Below, one piece after another: positions 11,325 through 22,681 of a stretch of 64,000 nt of DNA; the first letter of the stretch is position 1, and each line of letters begins with the position of its first letter. The notes below the pieces were generated by a model that worked only from the letters and a program-made list of their open reading frames with translations, did no database searches and was not told where the DNA came from. Source of the stretch: Enoplolaimus lenunculus (lineage: Eukaryota > Nematoda > Enoplea > Enoplida > Thoracostomopsidae); assembly GCA_030248215.1 (NCBI GenBank), contig JASANG010000836.1:62001-126000 (forward strand), written 5' to 3'. Position numbers and translations under genes: made by a program.

Positions 11325-11770
11325 GTGCCCATATTCTCAAATGTGTGTAGCGCCTATCACCAGTAGTTTATAAGTCTTGTAACTTTTGAACCAGTAAATT
11401 CTGTGCATCAAAATTGGCACATTTTTCACGTTTCGTTTCCACTAAGTACTCCTGTACAAATTTTGAGCTCAACAACTACAACAGTTGGCAAGTTTGAAAA
11501 CAAAATAATTAAGAGCGCAACAGTATTATAAGCTTATTCCTAAGCCTATGCCTAAGCCTAAACCTATGTGTAAGAATGACCATATTCTTAAGCCTAAGCC
11601 TAAGCCTAAGCGTAATAATGATCATATTCAAAAGCCTACGCCTAAACCTAAACCTAAGCCAAGCAAAAAATAGTGTTACGATTAATCTTATCCTATTCTA
11701 GTGCCACAGAAAAACGTTTCGCCCCTGATCTTTACATGAGTCATAGTTGCTGTACACATTTAAAAATATG
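11325..11770. mobile_element. C-type inverted-repeat element with a telomere-core element nested in it (11512-11751)
   Basis: The outer element has ATTCTCAAATGTGTGTAGC at the left and the inverted GCTGTACACATTTAAAAAT at the right, matching the copy at 553-780. An A-type telomere-core element with TTTCGCCCCTGATCTTTACA at its right end sits inside it. Confidence 0.55.
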
Positions 11771-11987
11771 GATTAAACTTTTTCTTAGTTAGAATTTATA
11801 TTCTTAAAACTGATAAAATTTTTCGCAATTCCCAGTTTTAATATTTACCTCAAACCGGACATACAATTTACGTAAATCGGCTCTCAAACTAAGCGAAAAA
11901 ATAGATCTGAATCTTAGAAAACGGTTTGAAAATATTAATAAACTTTTTCAATGTTGAAGAATATTGAAAAGTTTATCGTAAATTCCT

Positions 11988-14900
11988 TCATTCCAGAGGT
12001 GTTTGTTGTTCTGTACTTTCCTGTCTAGCAGAATTAATCGCTACTGGTTCTGTTGCAGTGCCGCAGTGATTGCTGTTAAATGCAGCGCTTCCAGGTTCAA
12101 TTGTATGCCATCGTTCAACGTTTTTCTTCAAATTACCCATCATTGCTTTCCAATGCTCAAGCCCGCTGCCATGCGTGTACATACACGGCCCGGCGACAAA
12201 GTGACCAATCGTTGTTGCGTGACGTGATATTCCGGCGATTTGATTGGTTGTTTGCGTTTGTAACGTTGCCGATGCTCTAGTCTGATTGGGTTGTTGGCTA
12301 AGACGAGCGGTCGATTTTGTGTTCTGACTGGCGGTTTGGTTTAGATTTATGGCCGCCTCTGGATTCTGATCGGCTGTTTGGTTTAAACTACTACTCGATT
12401 CTGTGTTCTGATTAGTTGACTGGTACCCAGATGTTGAACATTCTACAATCTGATTGGTTAATTTTTCATTGCTGTCTTCTCGACGAAACTGATTGGCTAA
12501 ATCTTCTTGAATGCTTTTAGATTCTTTGTCGCCAATCAATAATGTCTCTTGCGTTTGCAACATCAAATCTTTTGACTCTCCAGGTTTGGTCGAAGAGTTG
12601 CAAAATTCTGCCGAGGGGCCGCCGCGCAAAGATTTCACCACTGAAATTGATTTTCCCTGGACTGGAAACTTCGGTTTAGGGTCACTACTTGAATGGCCAC
12701 AAGCTGTTACAGATTGCACAGAAAAGCGTAAACACGTCGACTCCATATGTTTGTGCGATATTCGTACGGTGTATGCAAATTGCAATGCTGATTGCAGCGA
12801 AGTTGCAGCTTTGACACGTTTTGTTTTTGCCGTTTGACTGCCAACGATAACTTGTAGACGAAGTTGAAACATTGTCAGGTCTGAAAATTATCGCCAACAA
12901 ACAAGATTGGGCACCGGAAAAAACCCACCGAAAAAAAACCGTTTTTTTCCGGTTTTTTTCGTTTTTTCCGAACCTGTGGAAAAGCAGAAAAAAACGGTAG
13001 AAAACGGTTTTATAACAATTCATTAATATTCGCGGCCCATGTAAAGATCAGGGGCGGAACGTTTTTCTGTGGGACTGCAATATAGTATGCTTAAGCTTTG
13101 GACCAATTTTTTTGCTCGGCTTAGGCTTAGGGTTAGGAATATGCTCATTCTTATGCTTAGGCTTAAGCTTAGGTTTAGGCTTAGGAATATGTTCATTCTT
13201 ACACTTAGGCTTAGGCTTGGGCTTAGGCTTAGAAATATGCTTGTAATACTGTTCCGCCCCTGTTCTTTACATTGGCCGAGTCAACTGTAGGCACCCTGAC
13301 GTTCACAACATTAATTTAGCAAAAATACTATAAATTTACTAACCTGAGTCTTTGATTTTAACGTTTCGCACACCTTTGACCTGAATCGAAAGCTTTTCTG
13401 ATTTGGCGTTGTAGCATAGCGACAACAATGCTTCGCCCAGACTTTCATCAGGCTAAAAAATACGAAAATTATGGTAATAGACATACTGTAGTAACCCTAA
13501 TAAAGGGGGGACTGATATTAATTTGGCCTCTCCAGAAGGTACCCCCTATTATTCGGTTACGGACTGTTATTTATTTTTAACAAACACTCCGCTACACTTC
13601 GTTACTAATATATATTCGGTACTGAAATTATCCGTTGGATTAAACGTGGGTCTTGTATCAAAAGCTAGAGCGATTCCGCAGAATTTTAGTTGGTTACCGT
13701 GTCCACAAAGTTATACTTTGGAATGTACTTTCAAATCTTGAGTATGTTTTAAAGTTTCGAACTAAACTTTATTAGGTCCTGGAGTCATTTAATAATTCTA
13801 TACAGCGAGTCGATGCGAAACATAAATAATGGCTCGGTTGCCAGAAACTTGACTTAACAAAAATTTCAACTAAACTCTCGTTTGCGGTAAAGTTCAAAAG
13901 TGATTAAATTCAAACATCAACTTCAGCCACGTCACTGTAACCCGAGTCAAAGTACAGTTTGCCTACTGTGTGCTCAATTTTAAGCCTTTACGTACAGTAA
14001 AGGTGGTGATCCAACTGTCATTTGCTCACCCAAAGATTTAGGTTTGTGGAATCCGGTTTGGTCCCGAAGACAAGACTAAAATTCGGTTCGTCAGATACCC
14101 TTGGCAAACCGGTACCGATCATTCAATATTTGTTATGCATCCTTTCAAAACGCAAGGCATTTTAGGGGGGCGGCAGCCTTCCCCCCCGCACTGAAAACAA
14201 AATTGTTGTGTCGGGGTAAAGTTTTCCACCATGTGGGGGAACTAGAACAGCATTCGGTAAGAAATGCCGTTCAGGGTTTGCTGTTCATCGGCATTTCTCT
14301 ATCACAGTCAACAATTGCCAATTGTACCATTAAAAGGTTAATAATTGTTAAATTAATTTGAATATACGTCCCATGTTAACTGTTGCGCCCGTCTACTAAA
14401 CCTGAATCTAAACCAAAGCCTCAACGTCAACGTAATCCTAAGCCTAATCTTAAGCTTAAGTCTAATCCTGAGCTTCCCAGTTTCTAAGCCCTTCCGTCCC
14501 ACCGTCTCGCGTGGTGAACAGACGATTTGGGGCCAGATATACCATAGGAAATGGCTGTAAAACATTGTTGACATATTGAACGACGGCGTGGGACGCGACA
14601 CTAAACTGAGCCAGGGGCAAAAATGTGTGCCCACAACAGCGACGGATTTGTTCGACGTCTTGTTCAAATAACGATACACGAACGCTACGAGTCGACAATT
14701 CCTCTGGATTCACCTGAAATAAAAACATTTAAATGAACAACAAACTTGAAAAGACAACAAAAATCCAGGCTCGAAGCCAGCTCATCTTGCAAGGGAGGCT
14801 AAAAATTTTCCAAGATGACCATAGAAGGGTTTTTGACGACTTTATAAGCAAGGTTGAAATTATTCTAGGGGGACAGGATTTTTCGAGAGTGGCTGAACTT

Positions 14901-17214
14901 ACGTGGTCGCTTTTGGTTATACACTGCAAAAAATGGTGAGTCAAATTTACTCTCTCCGAAATAGGCTCTACGGGGCTACACAACCTGAGTCAAATTCGAC
15001 TCCTCCAGAGTCAAATTCAACTCACTTAGACGCGCGTTTGACTGTCGCGGAGTCGAATTGACTCAGTTTGTGTAGTTTCGTAGAGCCTATTTCGGAGAGA
15101 GTAAATTTGACTCACCATTTTTTTACAGTGTATGCTCAACGAGTCTCTGAACAAATTAAATTTTTTCGCATTTTGAAATTCATTTTAGTGAAAGAATTGT
15201 CGAAAAATAAATAAAAAAAAACTTTTTTAAATTTCTTAAATTTATTTACTAAAAAAAGTTCAAAAAAGATTTCTAAAACAAATTTTTTTACCTCAAATAA
15301 GAAAACTTCATCAAACGATGGACTTCCAGTATTTTTGTACGATTGCGTTTGTTGACGTTGTGATTCGTCAGGCAACAAACACAACTGTGCGAACAATGAC
15401 GTTTCATTGCCGTCAATTAAACCAACTGAAAATTACTATTTTTTTTAAAATTATCTTGACTCTCAGGACAGTGATTTCGTGGGAGGGGGCTAACATGTTT
15501 TTCGTTCCATTAGCGTCTTAAATCAGTTGCAACAGCACGGACCTACTCATACCTGCTTCAAAACTCACTAACTATTGCCGTTGTTGAACTCGAAATTTGT
15601 ATAGAAGTAGAGCAAATCATATGCGAAAAAAGTGCTGAATTTTGAGCCTCAGCATTCACTGGTTCAAAAGTTACAAAACCTATTACCAACTGGTCATAGA
15701 TGATAGATACATTTGAGAATACGGGTCCAAAACATAGTGCAGAGTCTTTTTACTTACTTTCCTTAACCACTTACACGGTTCACTGGACGCCCGGAATAAA
15801 CAGCATTCAACTTTTCCAATATCCGGATCGTACGCTAATTTCAACCAAAGTTTCCACGAGACTTGTGTTGAATTTTCACTTCCGCCGGAAATGCTTTCGA
15901 CATCCGGTGTTTCGCCGCTGGACCAAACGTCTCGAGATACCCTGAAATTATGCTGCGTAATAATTACAGTTTTGGCTACCTGATTACATTGTCTCACAAA
16001 CAGTCCATCATACAAATTAATTAGATTCATAAAATAGGCTTAAGCTTAGGTTTAGATTTAGTCTAAACCTAAATTTAGACTCAGGAAAGTTATGGTTACA
16101 GCTTACGCTTAGGCTCAGTCTTATATAAAGGCTTAAGCAAAGACTTACACCTGTAAGCGTTTGTAATGGTCTTCTTAAAAACCCAAGCCTAAGGCTGGTG
16201 TGTCGTGCGGCATCGTAATTCGCCGTTCGTCACCTTACGGCATCGTCGGTGATCAATTCACTTACAATACCGCACGGTGCCGGACGGTGCAGGACGGTGA
16301 CAGACGGTGCCGGACGGTGACGGACGGTGCCGGACGGTGACAGACGGTGCCGGACGGTGACGGACGGTGACAGACGGTGCCGGACGGTGACGGACGGTGA
16401 CAGACGGTGCCGGACGGTGACGGACGGTGACAGACGGTGCCGGACGGTGCAGGACGGTGACAGACGGTGCCGGACGGTGCAGGACGGTGACAGACGGTGC
16501 CGGACGGTGACGGACGGTGCCGGACGGTGACAGACGGTGCCGGACGGTGACGGACGGTGACAGACGGTGCCGGACGGTGCAGGACGGTGACAGACGGTGC
16601 CGGACGGTGACGGACGGTGCCGGACGGTGACAGACGGTGCCGGACGGTGACGGACGGTGCCGGACGGTGACAGACGGTGCCGGACGGTGACAGACGGTGC
16701 CGGACGGTGACGGACGGTGCCGGACGGTGACAGACGGTGCCGGACGGTGACGGACGGTGACAGACGGTGCCGGACGGTGCCGGACGGTGCAGGACGGTGA
16801 CAGACGGTGCCGGACGGTGACGGACGGTGACGGACGGTGCCGCACTGTGAAAGACGGTGTCGGACGGCGCCGGATGTCATCAAAAGTATAGCGCTACCCT
16901 AAGCTTGTGCCTAAGCATAAACACAAATGTAACGAGGAAAATGTACAAAAGCCTAATTTTTCAAGCGTAAGCTGATAAGCAGGATTGGTTTGGCAACATC
17001 TGATCCGGTAAATTTGATGTATTTTGCTCCTCAGTCAAGGTCCCTTGGTCTCATTTAGCCCCCTCCGGAATTACACGATTTGGTTCGGCGTCCGCTAATC
17101 AACTTTAGGTCAAAGTAAAAAACGTAACTTACACAAATTTTATAACCTTAGCTTTTTCGCCGTCCAACAAATCGTTTACCGAAACATTGCCAGGATACCG
17201 TAGTAATGACATGA
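11988..17214 (-). CDS. Synaptotagmin-14/16-like double C2-domain protein
   Basis: Membrane-trafficking type protein with two C2 domains lacking the usual acidic Ca2+ loops. Exons: 17133-17212 (or 17214), 15775-15941, 15292-15425, 14543-14713, 13344-13452, 11988-12880; phases all agree, giving 517 residues from the ATG at 17212. C2A (residues about 50-180) includes LFAQLCLLPDESQRQQT and PSFDEVFLFE. C2B starts at about 188 (GEALLSLCYNAKSEKLSI) and ends with IGHFVAGPCMYTHGSGLEHW and VERWHTI (478-481), as in SYT14/16. Residues about 279-441 are an Asn/Gln/Ser/Thr-rich insert inside C2B. The first exon also has an acceptor (TTATTATACAG) just before its ATG, so it may be internal, with upstream membrane-anchor exons near 23.8-25.4 kb. 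The 3' end of exon 4 is the least certain boundary. Confidence 0.75.
12219..12706 (-). other. Low-complexity insert within the second C2 domain
   Basis: Codes about 160 residues rich in Asn, Gln, Ser and Thr with a loose repeating pattern (LNQTADQN, LNQTASQN, LSQQPNQT). It separates the beta-strand ending CLRFSVQ from IGHFVAG, which are close together in SYT14/16. The frame stays open throughout and no convincing splice pair removes it in frame, so I read it as coding. Confidence 0.6.
13034..13277. mobile_element. Telomere-core TIR element (A type)
   Basis: Left end GGCCCATGTAAAGATCAGGG, right end CCCTGTTCTTTACATTGGCC. Three blocks of TTAGGC repeats are separated by AATATGCTCATTCTTA-like spacers. 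It lies in the last intron of the C2-domain gene; flanking octamers do not match. Confidence 0.75.
13482..13750. mobile_element. S-type element, partial
   Basis: Left end CTGTAGTAACCCTAATAAAG and GGCCTCTCCAGAAGG followed by TTCGGTTACGGACTGTTATT. These match, inverted, the copies at 17701-18131 and 47834-48003. It lies in the intron upstream of exon 5 of the C2-domain gene. Confidence 0.5.
14369..14475. mobile_element. Degenerate telomere-core element
   Basis: CCCATGTTAACTGTTGCGCC followed by CCTAAG-type repeats. It lies in the intron after exon 4 of the C2-domain gene. The right end is unclear. Confidence 0.4.
14921..15131. mobile_element. TA-flanked palindromic element (P type)
   Basis: Starts ACACTGCAAAAAATGGTGAG and ends CTCACCATTTTTTTACAGTG, with arms of about 70-90 bases. 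Intronic in the C2-domain gene. Confidence 0.7.
15540..15727. mobile_element. C-type inverted-repeat element, reverse orientation
   Basis: Ends TACATTTGAGAATACGGGTC and contains AGCATTCACTGGTTCAAAAG, the complement of the copies at 553-780 and 11325-11770. It ends about 50 bases from the 3' splice junction of exon 2 of the C2-domain gene. Confidence 0.5.
16263..16858. repeat. 10-bp minisatellite (CGGACGGTGM)n
   Basis: About 59 units of 10 bp, with variants CGGACGGTGC, CGGACGGTGA, CAGACGGTGC and CAGGACGGTG. It lies in the first reconstructed intron of the C2-domain gene. Because 10 is not a multiple of 3, long open frames occur in several registers (for example 16230-16883) and are not genes. 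Flanks resemble scraps at 10430-10470 and 60180-60290. Confidence 0.9.
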
Positions 17215-17289
17215 CTGTATAATAAACTGTACCGATTGTAGCGTAAAAGCCGAAAAACAATTTAGCAATTTGCATGCAGCAGATTTGTC

Positions 17290-17371
17290 GGCTGCGTAGC
17301 CGAGTTGGTTAGCCGCTATAATTGTGAAGCTTATGGAATTGTTTGCTCGAGGTTCGATCCCGACTGGGTAC
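17290..17371 (+). pseudogene. tRNA-like sequence
   Basis: Good A box (TAGCCGAGTTGG, 17297-17308) and B box (GGTTCGATCCC, 17351-17361). The spacing is longer than in most tRNAs, as in class II Leu/Ser tRNAs. The acceptor arms do not pair cleanly, so a tRNA pseudogene or tRNA-derived SINE head is more likely than a working gene. Confidence 0.35.
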
Positions 17372-17700
17372 GTTGCCAGTTCGGGTGAAACCGCTTGTAT
17401 TTTCAGACCGTTACGGAAGCACGGTTCCATTTGACGTTACCCTCAGGTCCCGGTATAACCAATTGCCCTCCGGTACCGGTGGAATATTTCCGGTGGCTTA
17501 AGAACAATTCTGTCAAATTAAGATAATTTTTACTTGAAACTGACGTTCCGAACAGATTTGATTTGGTGAAATTTTGTGGATTTCCGGATCCGGTAGTTTT
17601 TACATCAATGTGGCAACAAACAAGTTAATCCTGGCTGTTGTCCGCATCTCCACACAGGCTTAGGCCGTAGGTTTAGGCATACTTTAGGAATAGGTTAACG

Positions 17701-18131
17701 GTAGTGACCCGAATATAAGTGGGTCTCTATTTTGAATTCAAATCAATACGATCCGTATACCTAATAAGAGTCCGTAAGCGGATAAAGTCCCTAAATCCTA
17801 ATTACAGTTCACAAATGTCCATTATCTCTAATTGTAGCGCATCAATGACTTCAGGAACAAATAAAGTTGAGTTCGAAACTTCAAAGTGTACTTAGTTTTG
17901 AAAGTACATTCGTAAGTATGACCTTACAGACATGGTACCAACAAAAATGCTGCAGAAGGTCAGCCATGCCCAAAACAGAGAATGGTATAAGAGCTGGGTG
18001 TTAGGTACAGCTAACAAAATGCGGCGTAAGGCGGGTTAAAATAAATATTAGTCCGTAACTGAATAACAAGGGGATAACCTCTAAAGAGGCCAAATAAATA
18101 TCAGTCCCCCCCTCTTTTTCGGGTCACTACA
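17701..18131. mobile_element. S-type inverted-repeat element, near full length
   Basis: Left GTAGTGACCCGAATATAAG and right inverted TTTTTCGGGTCACTAC. Internal CCGTATACCTAATAAGAGTC and GGCCAAATAAATATCAGTCC are shared with copies at 13482-13750, 21438-21545, 47834-48003 and 51500-51613. No coding capacity; superfamily unknown. Confidence 0.6.
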
Positions 18132-18540
18132 GTACCTAAGCCTGAACCTTAACTGTGGGGGAAGTACACTAGAGCCTTACTCGCATAAGCTCATCAACTC
18201 TGTTCGTGGGTTAAGAAGCTACAATATTGACTCGACCCCTGATTAGAAAAAATCAGCGATTATGAAAATTCCAATTTTCCATTGAATTATCACATTTTCA
18301 GCCCATGCTACTTTTAGGATCGTCCCGGTTTCTGGTGGGTCTGTAAAAGAGTAGGCTTATACATTCTAAGAACTATACATAACCTGAGAAGGCGACTGAT
18401 GGCCTGGGCCCCCCAGCTTTAAGCGGCTGCGCCCTTCAAAAGGATCCAAACCTCAATAAAATTTTACACAACGGATTATATGCTAATCAAGTTTTATTGT
18501 ATATAACAATTGAAAATATCATGTAAAGTTTAGTCTAAAC

Positions 18541-18702
18541 CGGCCAATGTAAAGAACATGGGCGGAACAGTATGGTAAGCTTATTCCTAAACCTAAACCT
18601 AAGCCTAAGCCTAAGCCAAGCAAAAAAATTCGTCTAAAGCTTAAGCTTACTCTTTTCTAGTCTCACAGAAAAACGTTCCGCCCTCGATCTTTTACATGAG
18701 CT
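18541..18702. mobile_element. Telomere-core TIR element (A type)
   Basis: CGGCCAATGTAAAGAACATG to GCCCTCGATCTTTTACATGA, flanked by GTCTAAAC / GTCTAAAT (7 of 8). The core has about five hexamers. Confidence 0.75.
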
Positions 18703-20039
18703 GTCTAAATCTAGCAGCAACCAACAAAATATACAGAAAGATCCAAAAAAATGCACATCGCTGAACAAAGGTGATTAAACAAGACGTCTACTGGTATTTT
18801 CAGACAGGCCAGTAACCAGCTCAATATTCCTGAACAGCAGAACAATTTCAGGGATGGTTAAGCTGAGATTGGTCTCGACTTTACAAAATGGACTAAAAAA
18901 TTTGATGGGGGAATTTTTTCGGACCCCTCCAGCGTCTGGTCACAGGCCTTGTTTGAGAAGAGTATATATATTTAGAAATATGAACCGGATCTATCAAATA
19001 ATAAAATGTCCAATGAATGACAGAAAAAGTTGACATTTGAACCGCAGGGGTAGAAAAATGTTTAGTTGAAGTTATACTTGCCAAAAATAACCTTCGAACC
19101 CCAGGGTACGTATCCGCGTTAAAGCATTGACGATTGTGTCTTAATTGCACTTACACAGTTTGCATTTAGTTGCTCATAGTATACTCTATGTAGTAAAGGG
19201 CTAAATCCTGGCAACATTCTTGCAACCAAACGCAGTTACATTGAAGTCGACAAGACGTATTATTGATTAACAGGGCACAACAGGGAAGTCTGTGCATCCT
19301 GTTCCGGTAAAAAAATCGACCTTAGGGGGGCCGGCTCCAGCTCCGGTAGAATTTGTGCTGGAGGTTCCGGCAATTTTGATATGAACGATTTGGTAATTTT
19401 TGTGAAACTTGTACCCTTTTAACGAGTTGATTTCTAACTTTGGTGTAATTTTCAAAAATTGTACAAAATTTCCGAAAACGGAAGCATTTAGACGATTTTT
19501 GCGGTACATTATTCTCATGACCTAATTTAGCTTCACTTCCAGTTCCGGGTCCGGAAAATTAACTGACTTCCGGCTCCGGATTCGGATTTTTTACCTCCCA
19601 TTGCACTAAGCTAACATGAATCACAAGTTACTAAATAAAATTACTCCGATATAAACAAAGAGGCGCAGCCAAGATTTCAATGTCGGTAGGGTATAGCATT
19701 ATTTCTCGAATGCACCAATTAGATTATCCTAAATCGTGTCGAAATGTGTTATTATTGCCTTAAAAACACTACACGAAGAGATATACTCTCCCTATTATCT
19801 CCCGTTGAAAGTGCCCCCCTCCCCGAGATATTTGAACAAACCCTACCGCAAGCTTAACCAAAAATATCAGCATCTCGCCGTAAACAGTCAAAATCATGAG
19901 ATTTTGACTCAAGAGGTTTCCAAACCCCTTCACTAGAAACTACATAATCCATATCGTGAGTTTCAAAGAGTATGGAGCTACGATGTAATCACTATCCGTT
20001 TCTGTTATTTTTATTATCCGTTTAACACAAGGAGTATTG

Positions 20040-20715
20040 CCAAGAGTGCATAACACCGTTTAACAAGAGTATGCAAATTGGATACATTCTGTGTAGAAAA
20101 CAATATACTCAGTGCGCGTTGCATTTGTGGCTTCACCCCCCGTATTTGGGGAGATAAAAATTTTCATAGATGCTAATATGCATGTGCTGTTGCATATGCT
20201 GAAAAGTGGTCCAATTACATTTTCGAAGTTGGCTGGCAGTTACACGAGTAATGCACGTAAAATCGACCCCCCCTGCCAAAGTGCGGGGGAGTCGGACCAA
20301 AACGAACATAACAAGCGGTGGTAGATTTAGTCCATGCAAAACAAAGCTTGTTGCACACTCTTGTCTAAAGGCATCATCGACTCTTGGTATCACCAAGAAT
20401 GGGTGATCACTGTAACAAGAGTGTGCAACAACCGAAATTTGTGTGGTACAAAATTTACCACCGGGTGTTGCATTTTTGGTCGACTCCCCCCTTGTTTATA
20501 TGGGGGTCCCTATCACATGAATACCACTAAATTATACTATACGGGGAGCATGTTTGACGCCGCATACATAAAGTGGCATGGTTCGCACCGGTTGTACCCC
20601 GTCTAAATAAAGTGGGGGTTGGCCAAAACGCCAACGAGTGCCGGGTACAATCCATTCTACACAGAATGTGCCCAGTTTCACACTCTTGTAAAGAGTCATT
20701 ATCCGCCCTTGGTAT
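20040..20715. mobile_element. Two adjacent R-type inverted-repeat elements
   Basis: Copy one is about 20040-20400 and copy two about 20410-20715. Both carry a version of AGAGTGTGCAAC, TACATTCTGTGTAGA-like arms, GTTGCATTTTTGG-like sequence and C5-6/G5 blocks. The junction TGGGTGATCACTGTAACAAG also occurs around the copy at 9110. Confidence 0.45.
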
Positions 20716-20933
20716 CACTAACCTGTATCGTTCGATCAGCGCTTCCCCTGGTATACTTTCTGATGGCTCGTCACCAGACTGTTCTGTGCAAATCCCTTAA
20801 ACAAACATCAGAGTATTACAAGAAGGACACACAAAGCATTGGCGTAACCAGGATTAATAACCACGTTTAATACAGATTTGCGAGTCAGCGAGAAAAAATT
20901 TTAAGCGAAAAATTTTCAGTTGACTATCTATAA

Positions 20934-21196
20934 CCCCTTCTCACATTGAATTGCCTATAGGCAACTCAGCGCAGTGTATATACGTTAAATAATATATATC
21001 GTGCCGTGTTAACAATTGCAACACGTCTACAAAGTACTAAATCGCCACAAGACGTGAGAGCCAGCTCGGGCTCGAGCGTCAAGCTCCTATAGCTGAGCGG
21101 TGATGGTATACGCCTCTCACTCCATTCACTGGAGTTCGAATCCTAGCATAAAATTAGGTCTCAGGGGGAAATAGAAAATATTCATGTGAGAAAGGG
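20934..21196 (+). mobile_element. TTAA-type element carrying a tRNA-like core (copy 1)
   Basis: Inverted termini CCCCTTCTCACAT / ATGTGAGAAAGGG, with TTAA after the right end and ATAA before the left. Inside, at 21083-21157, GCTCCTATAGCTGAGCGG (A-box type) and GGAGTTCGAATCC (B-box type) form a tRNA-like segment. TTAA flanks and CCC/GGG ends are the mark of piggyBac-class transposition. Confidence 0.7.
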
Positions 21197-21437
21197 TTAA
21201 CCTCTGCACGTTTGATTCTACGGCCTGAAAAATTATCGTTGTTCGAGTTTTTTTCAGAAATTTCGAGGGGTCACATCCCCCTATCACCCCTTCTATCAGC
21301 GAACTGTAAAGCAGTGCCGCGTTTGGCGCCCCGGAACCCCCGATTGGGAAGGGCCCGGGCTACCATCCTCGGAGTTGAAACATAAAATTAATTTTAATAA
21401 CTTCCCTAAATCCAAAATTAACTTTCTAGAAGACTGA

Positions 21438-21545
21438 ATAGGTTAACGGTAGTGACCCGAATATAAGGGGGTCTCTATTTTGAATCCAAATCAATACGAT
21501 CCGTATACCTAATAAGAGTCCGTAAGCGGATGGAGTCCCTAAACC
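21438..21545. mobile_element. S-type element, left end only
   Basis: GTAGTGACCCGAATATAAGG through CCGTAAGCGGATGGAGTCCC is nearly identical to 17701-17800. It is cut off where a palindromic element begins (AACGGTGAGTCAAATTG). Confidence 0.6.
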
Positions 21546-21700
21546 AACGGTGAGTCAAATTGCCTTTCACCGAAACAGGCTTTTCCGCTCTACACAAATT
21601 GAGTCTCAGATTTGACGCTGGCGGACTCGAATTTGACTCAGTTTGTGTAGTTGGGAAAATCCTATTTCGGCGAGAGTCAAATTAACTCACCATTTGTTTA
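21545..21700. mobile_element. TA-flanked palindromic element (P type), diverged
   Basis: Arms ACGGTGAGTCAAATTGCC and the inverted CAAATTAACTCACCATTTG. It replaces the right part of the S element at 21438. Confidence 0.6.
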
Positions 21701-21915
21701 TATATGTGTGTGTTTTCCGTATTTTCAAAAACCTGTCGAATGATTACCAGTCTCTTCGCTATACGAATATTTGTGTTCGTCTTGAACCTTGATCGGTTTA
21801 AAACGAAACACTTTCATTGGCTTTTGGACGCAGCCAAATTCGACGTTGTTTTTTCTAAAATTAAAATAACCGTCGATCTTTCATTCTTTTTTTTTGAAAA
21901 TTTAAAAGATGACAA

Positions 21916-22019
21916 CCTAAGCCTAAGCCTAAGCCTAAGCCTAAGCCTAAGCCTAAGCCTAAGCCTAAGCCTAAGCCTAAGCCTAAGCCTAAGCCTAAGC
22001 CTAAGCCTAAGCCTAAGCC
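21916..22019. repeat. Perfect nematode telomere-repeat array (GCCTAA)17
   Basis: About 104 bases of uninterrupted CCTAAG, that is TTAGGC on the minus strand. Unlike the other telomere-repeat sites it has no recognisable transposon termini next to it. Its perfection suggests recent origin or homogenisation. Confidence 0.9.
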
Positions 22020-22444
22020 AAATATAAATCAGGTAATTTTAGTTTCCTTGTACAGTAAAGAATTATTTTGATAAATGTCAAACAATTTACACCCCTCAAC
22101 ATAATACTATTTATTATTGTCTTAGCCAAAGCTGAGGCTTAGGTTAAATTGAAGCCAAGACGTAAAGGTTATGCCGAAACCTGAGCGGGTTCATGCCATG
22201 TTATGGGGGTGTCTTTGTTATATGTTTATGTGGTCGTAAAATTTGTACCCACGTTCCGAAGCCCACTTGTTTAATACTCAGTTTGTTTGTTACAATATTA
22301 CGTGTGTACTCAAATCATTTGAGAACCACGGACGCAAACAAAACCCCCGAAAATGGGATTTAGATTTGTCACAACAGCCAAAATGGTCTTTTCACACAAT
22401 GTCTCGGAATGGACTTCAAAAATGTGTATATTTATGCACGTTGT

Positions 22445-22681
22445 GGTCCATGCATAGAACAGGGTCGGATCGTTTTCCGGTGGGGCTATAATAGCGTCAG
22501 TTTAAGTTTTGGACTCATTTTTGCTTAGGCTTAGGCTTAGGCTTAGAAATAGGCTCATCCATACGATTAGGTTTAGGCTTAGGCTTAGGAATAGGCTCAT
22601 CCATACGATTAGGCTTAGGCTTAGGCTTAGGCTTAGGAATATGATTACACTACTGTTCCGGCCTGGTTCTATACATGGGCC
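22445..22681. mobile_element. Telomere-core TIR element (A type) with perfect target duplication
   Basis: GGTCCATGCATAGAACAGGG to TGGTTCTATACATGGGCC, flanked by the perfect 8-bp repeat CACGTTGT (22437-22444 and 22682-22689). Three TTAGGC blocks are joined by two nearly identical spacers (ATAGGCTCATCCATACGATT). Confidence 0.85.

Larger units (their letters stand above)
7178..11987. other. Intergenic block, repeats only
   Basis: No coding exon could be supported between the vitellogenin promoter and the 3' end of the C2-domain gene. It holds a GC-rich foldback at 7490-7680, a telomere-core element at 7968-8415, a CGGGTA-rich diverged repeat at 8540-8935, a TA-flanked palindromic element with another element nested in it (8950-9533), a second palindrome at 9730-9932, half a telomere-core element at 9958-10033, a GACGG-type scrap at 10430-10470, a telomere-core element at 10479-10715 and a nested pair at 11325-11770. 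The open frame at 10555-10887 is only translated telomere repeat. Confidence 0.6.

Noticed and set aside
16230-16883. 217-codon frame of His-Arg-Pro-Ser repeats
   Set aside because: Produced by the 10-bp minisatellite; other registers on both strands are equally open.
21916-22019. A true chromosome end
   Set aside because: Ordinary sequence and genes continue on both sides, so it is interstitial.
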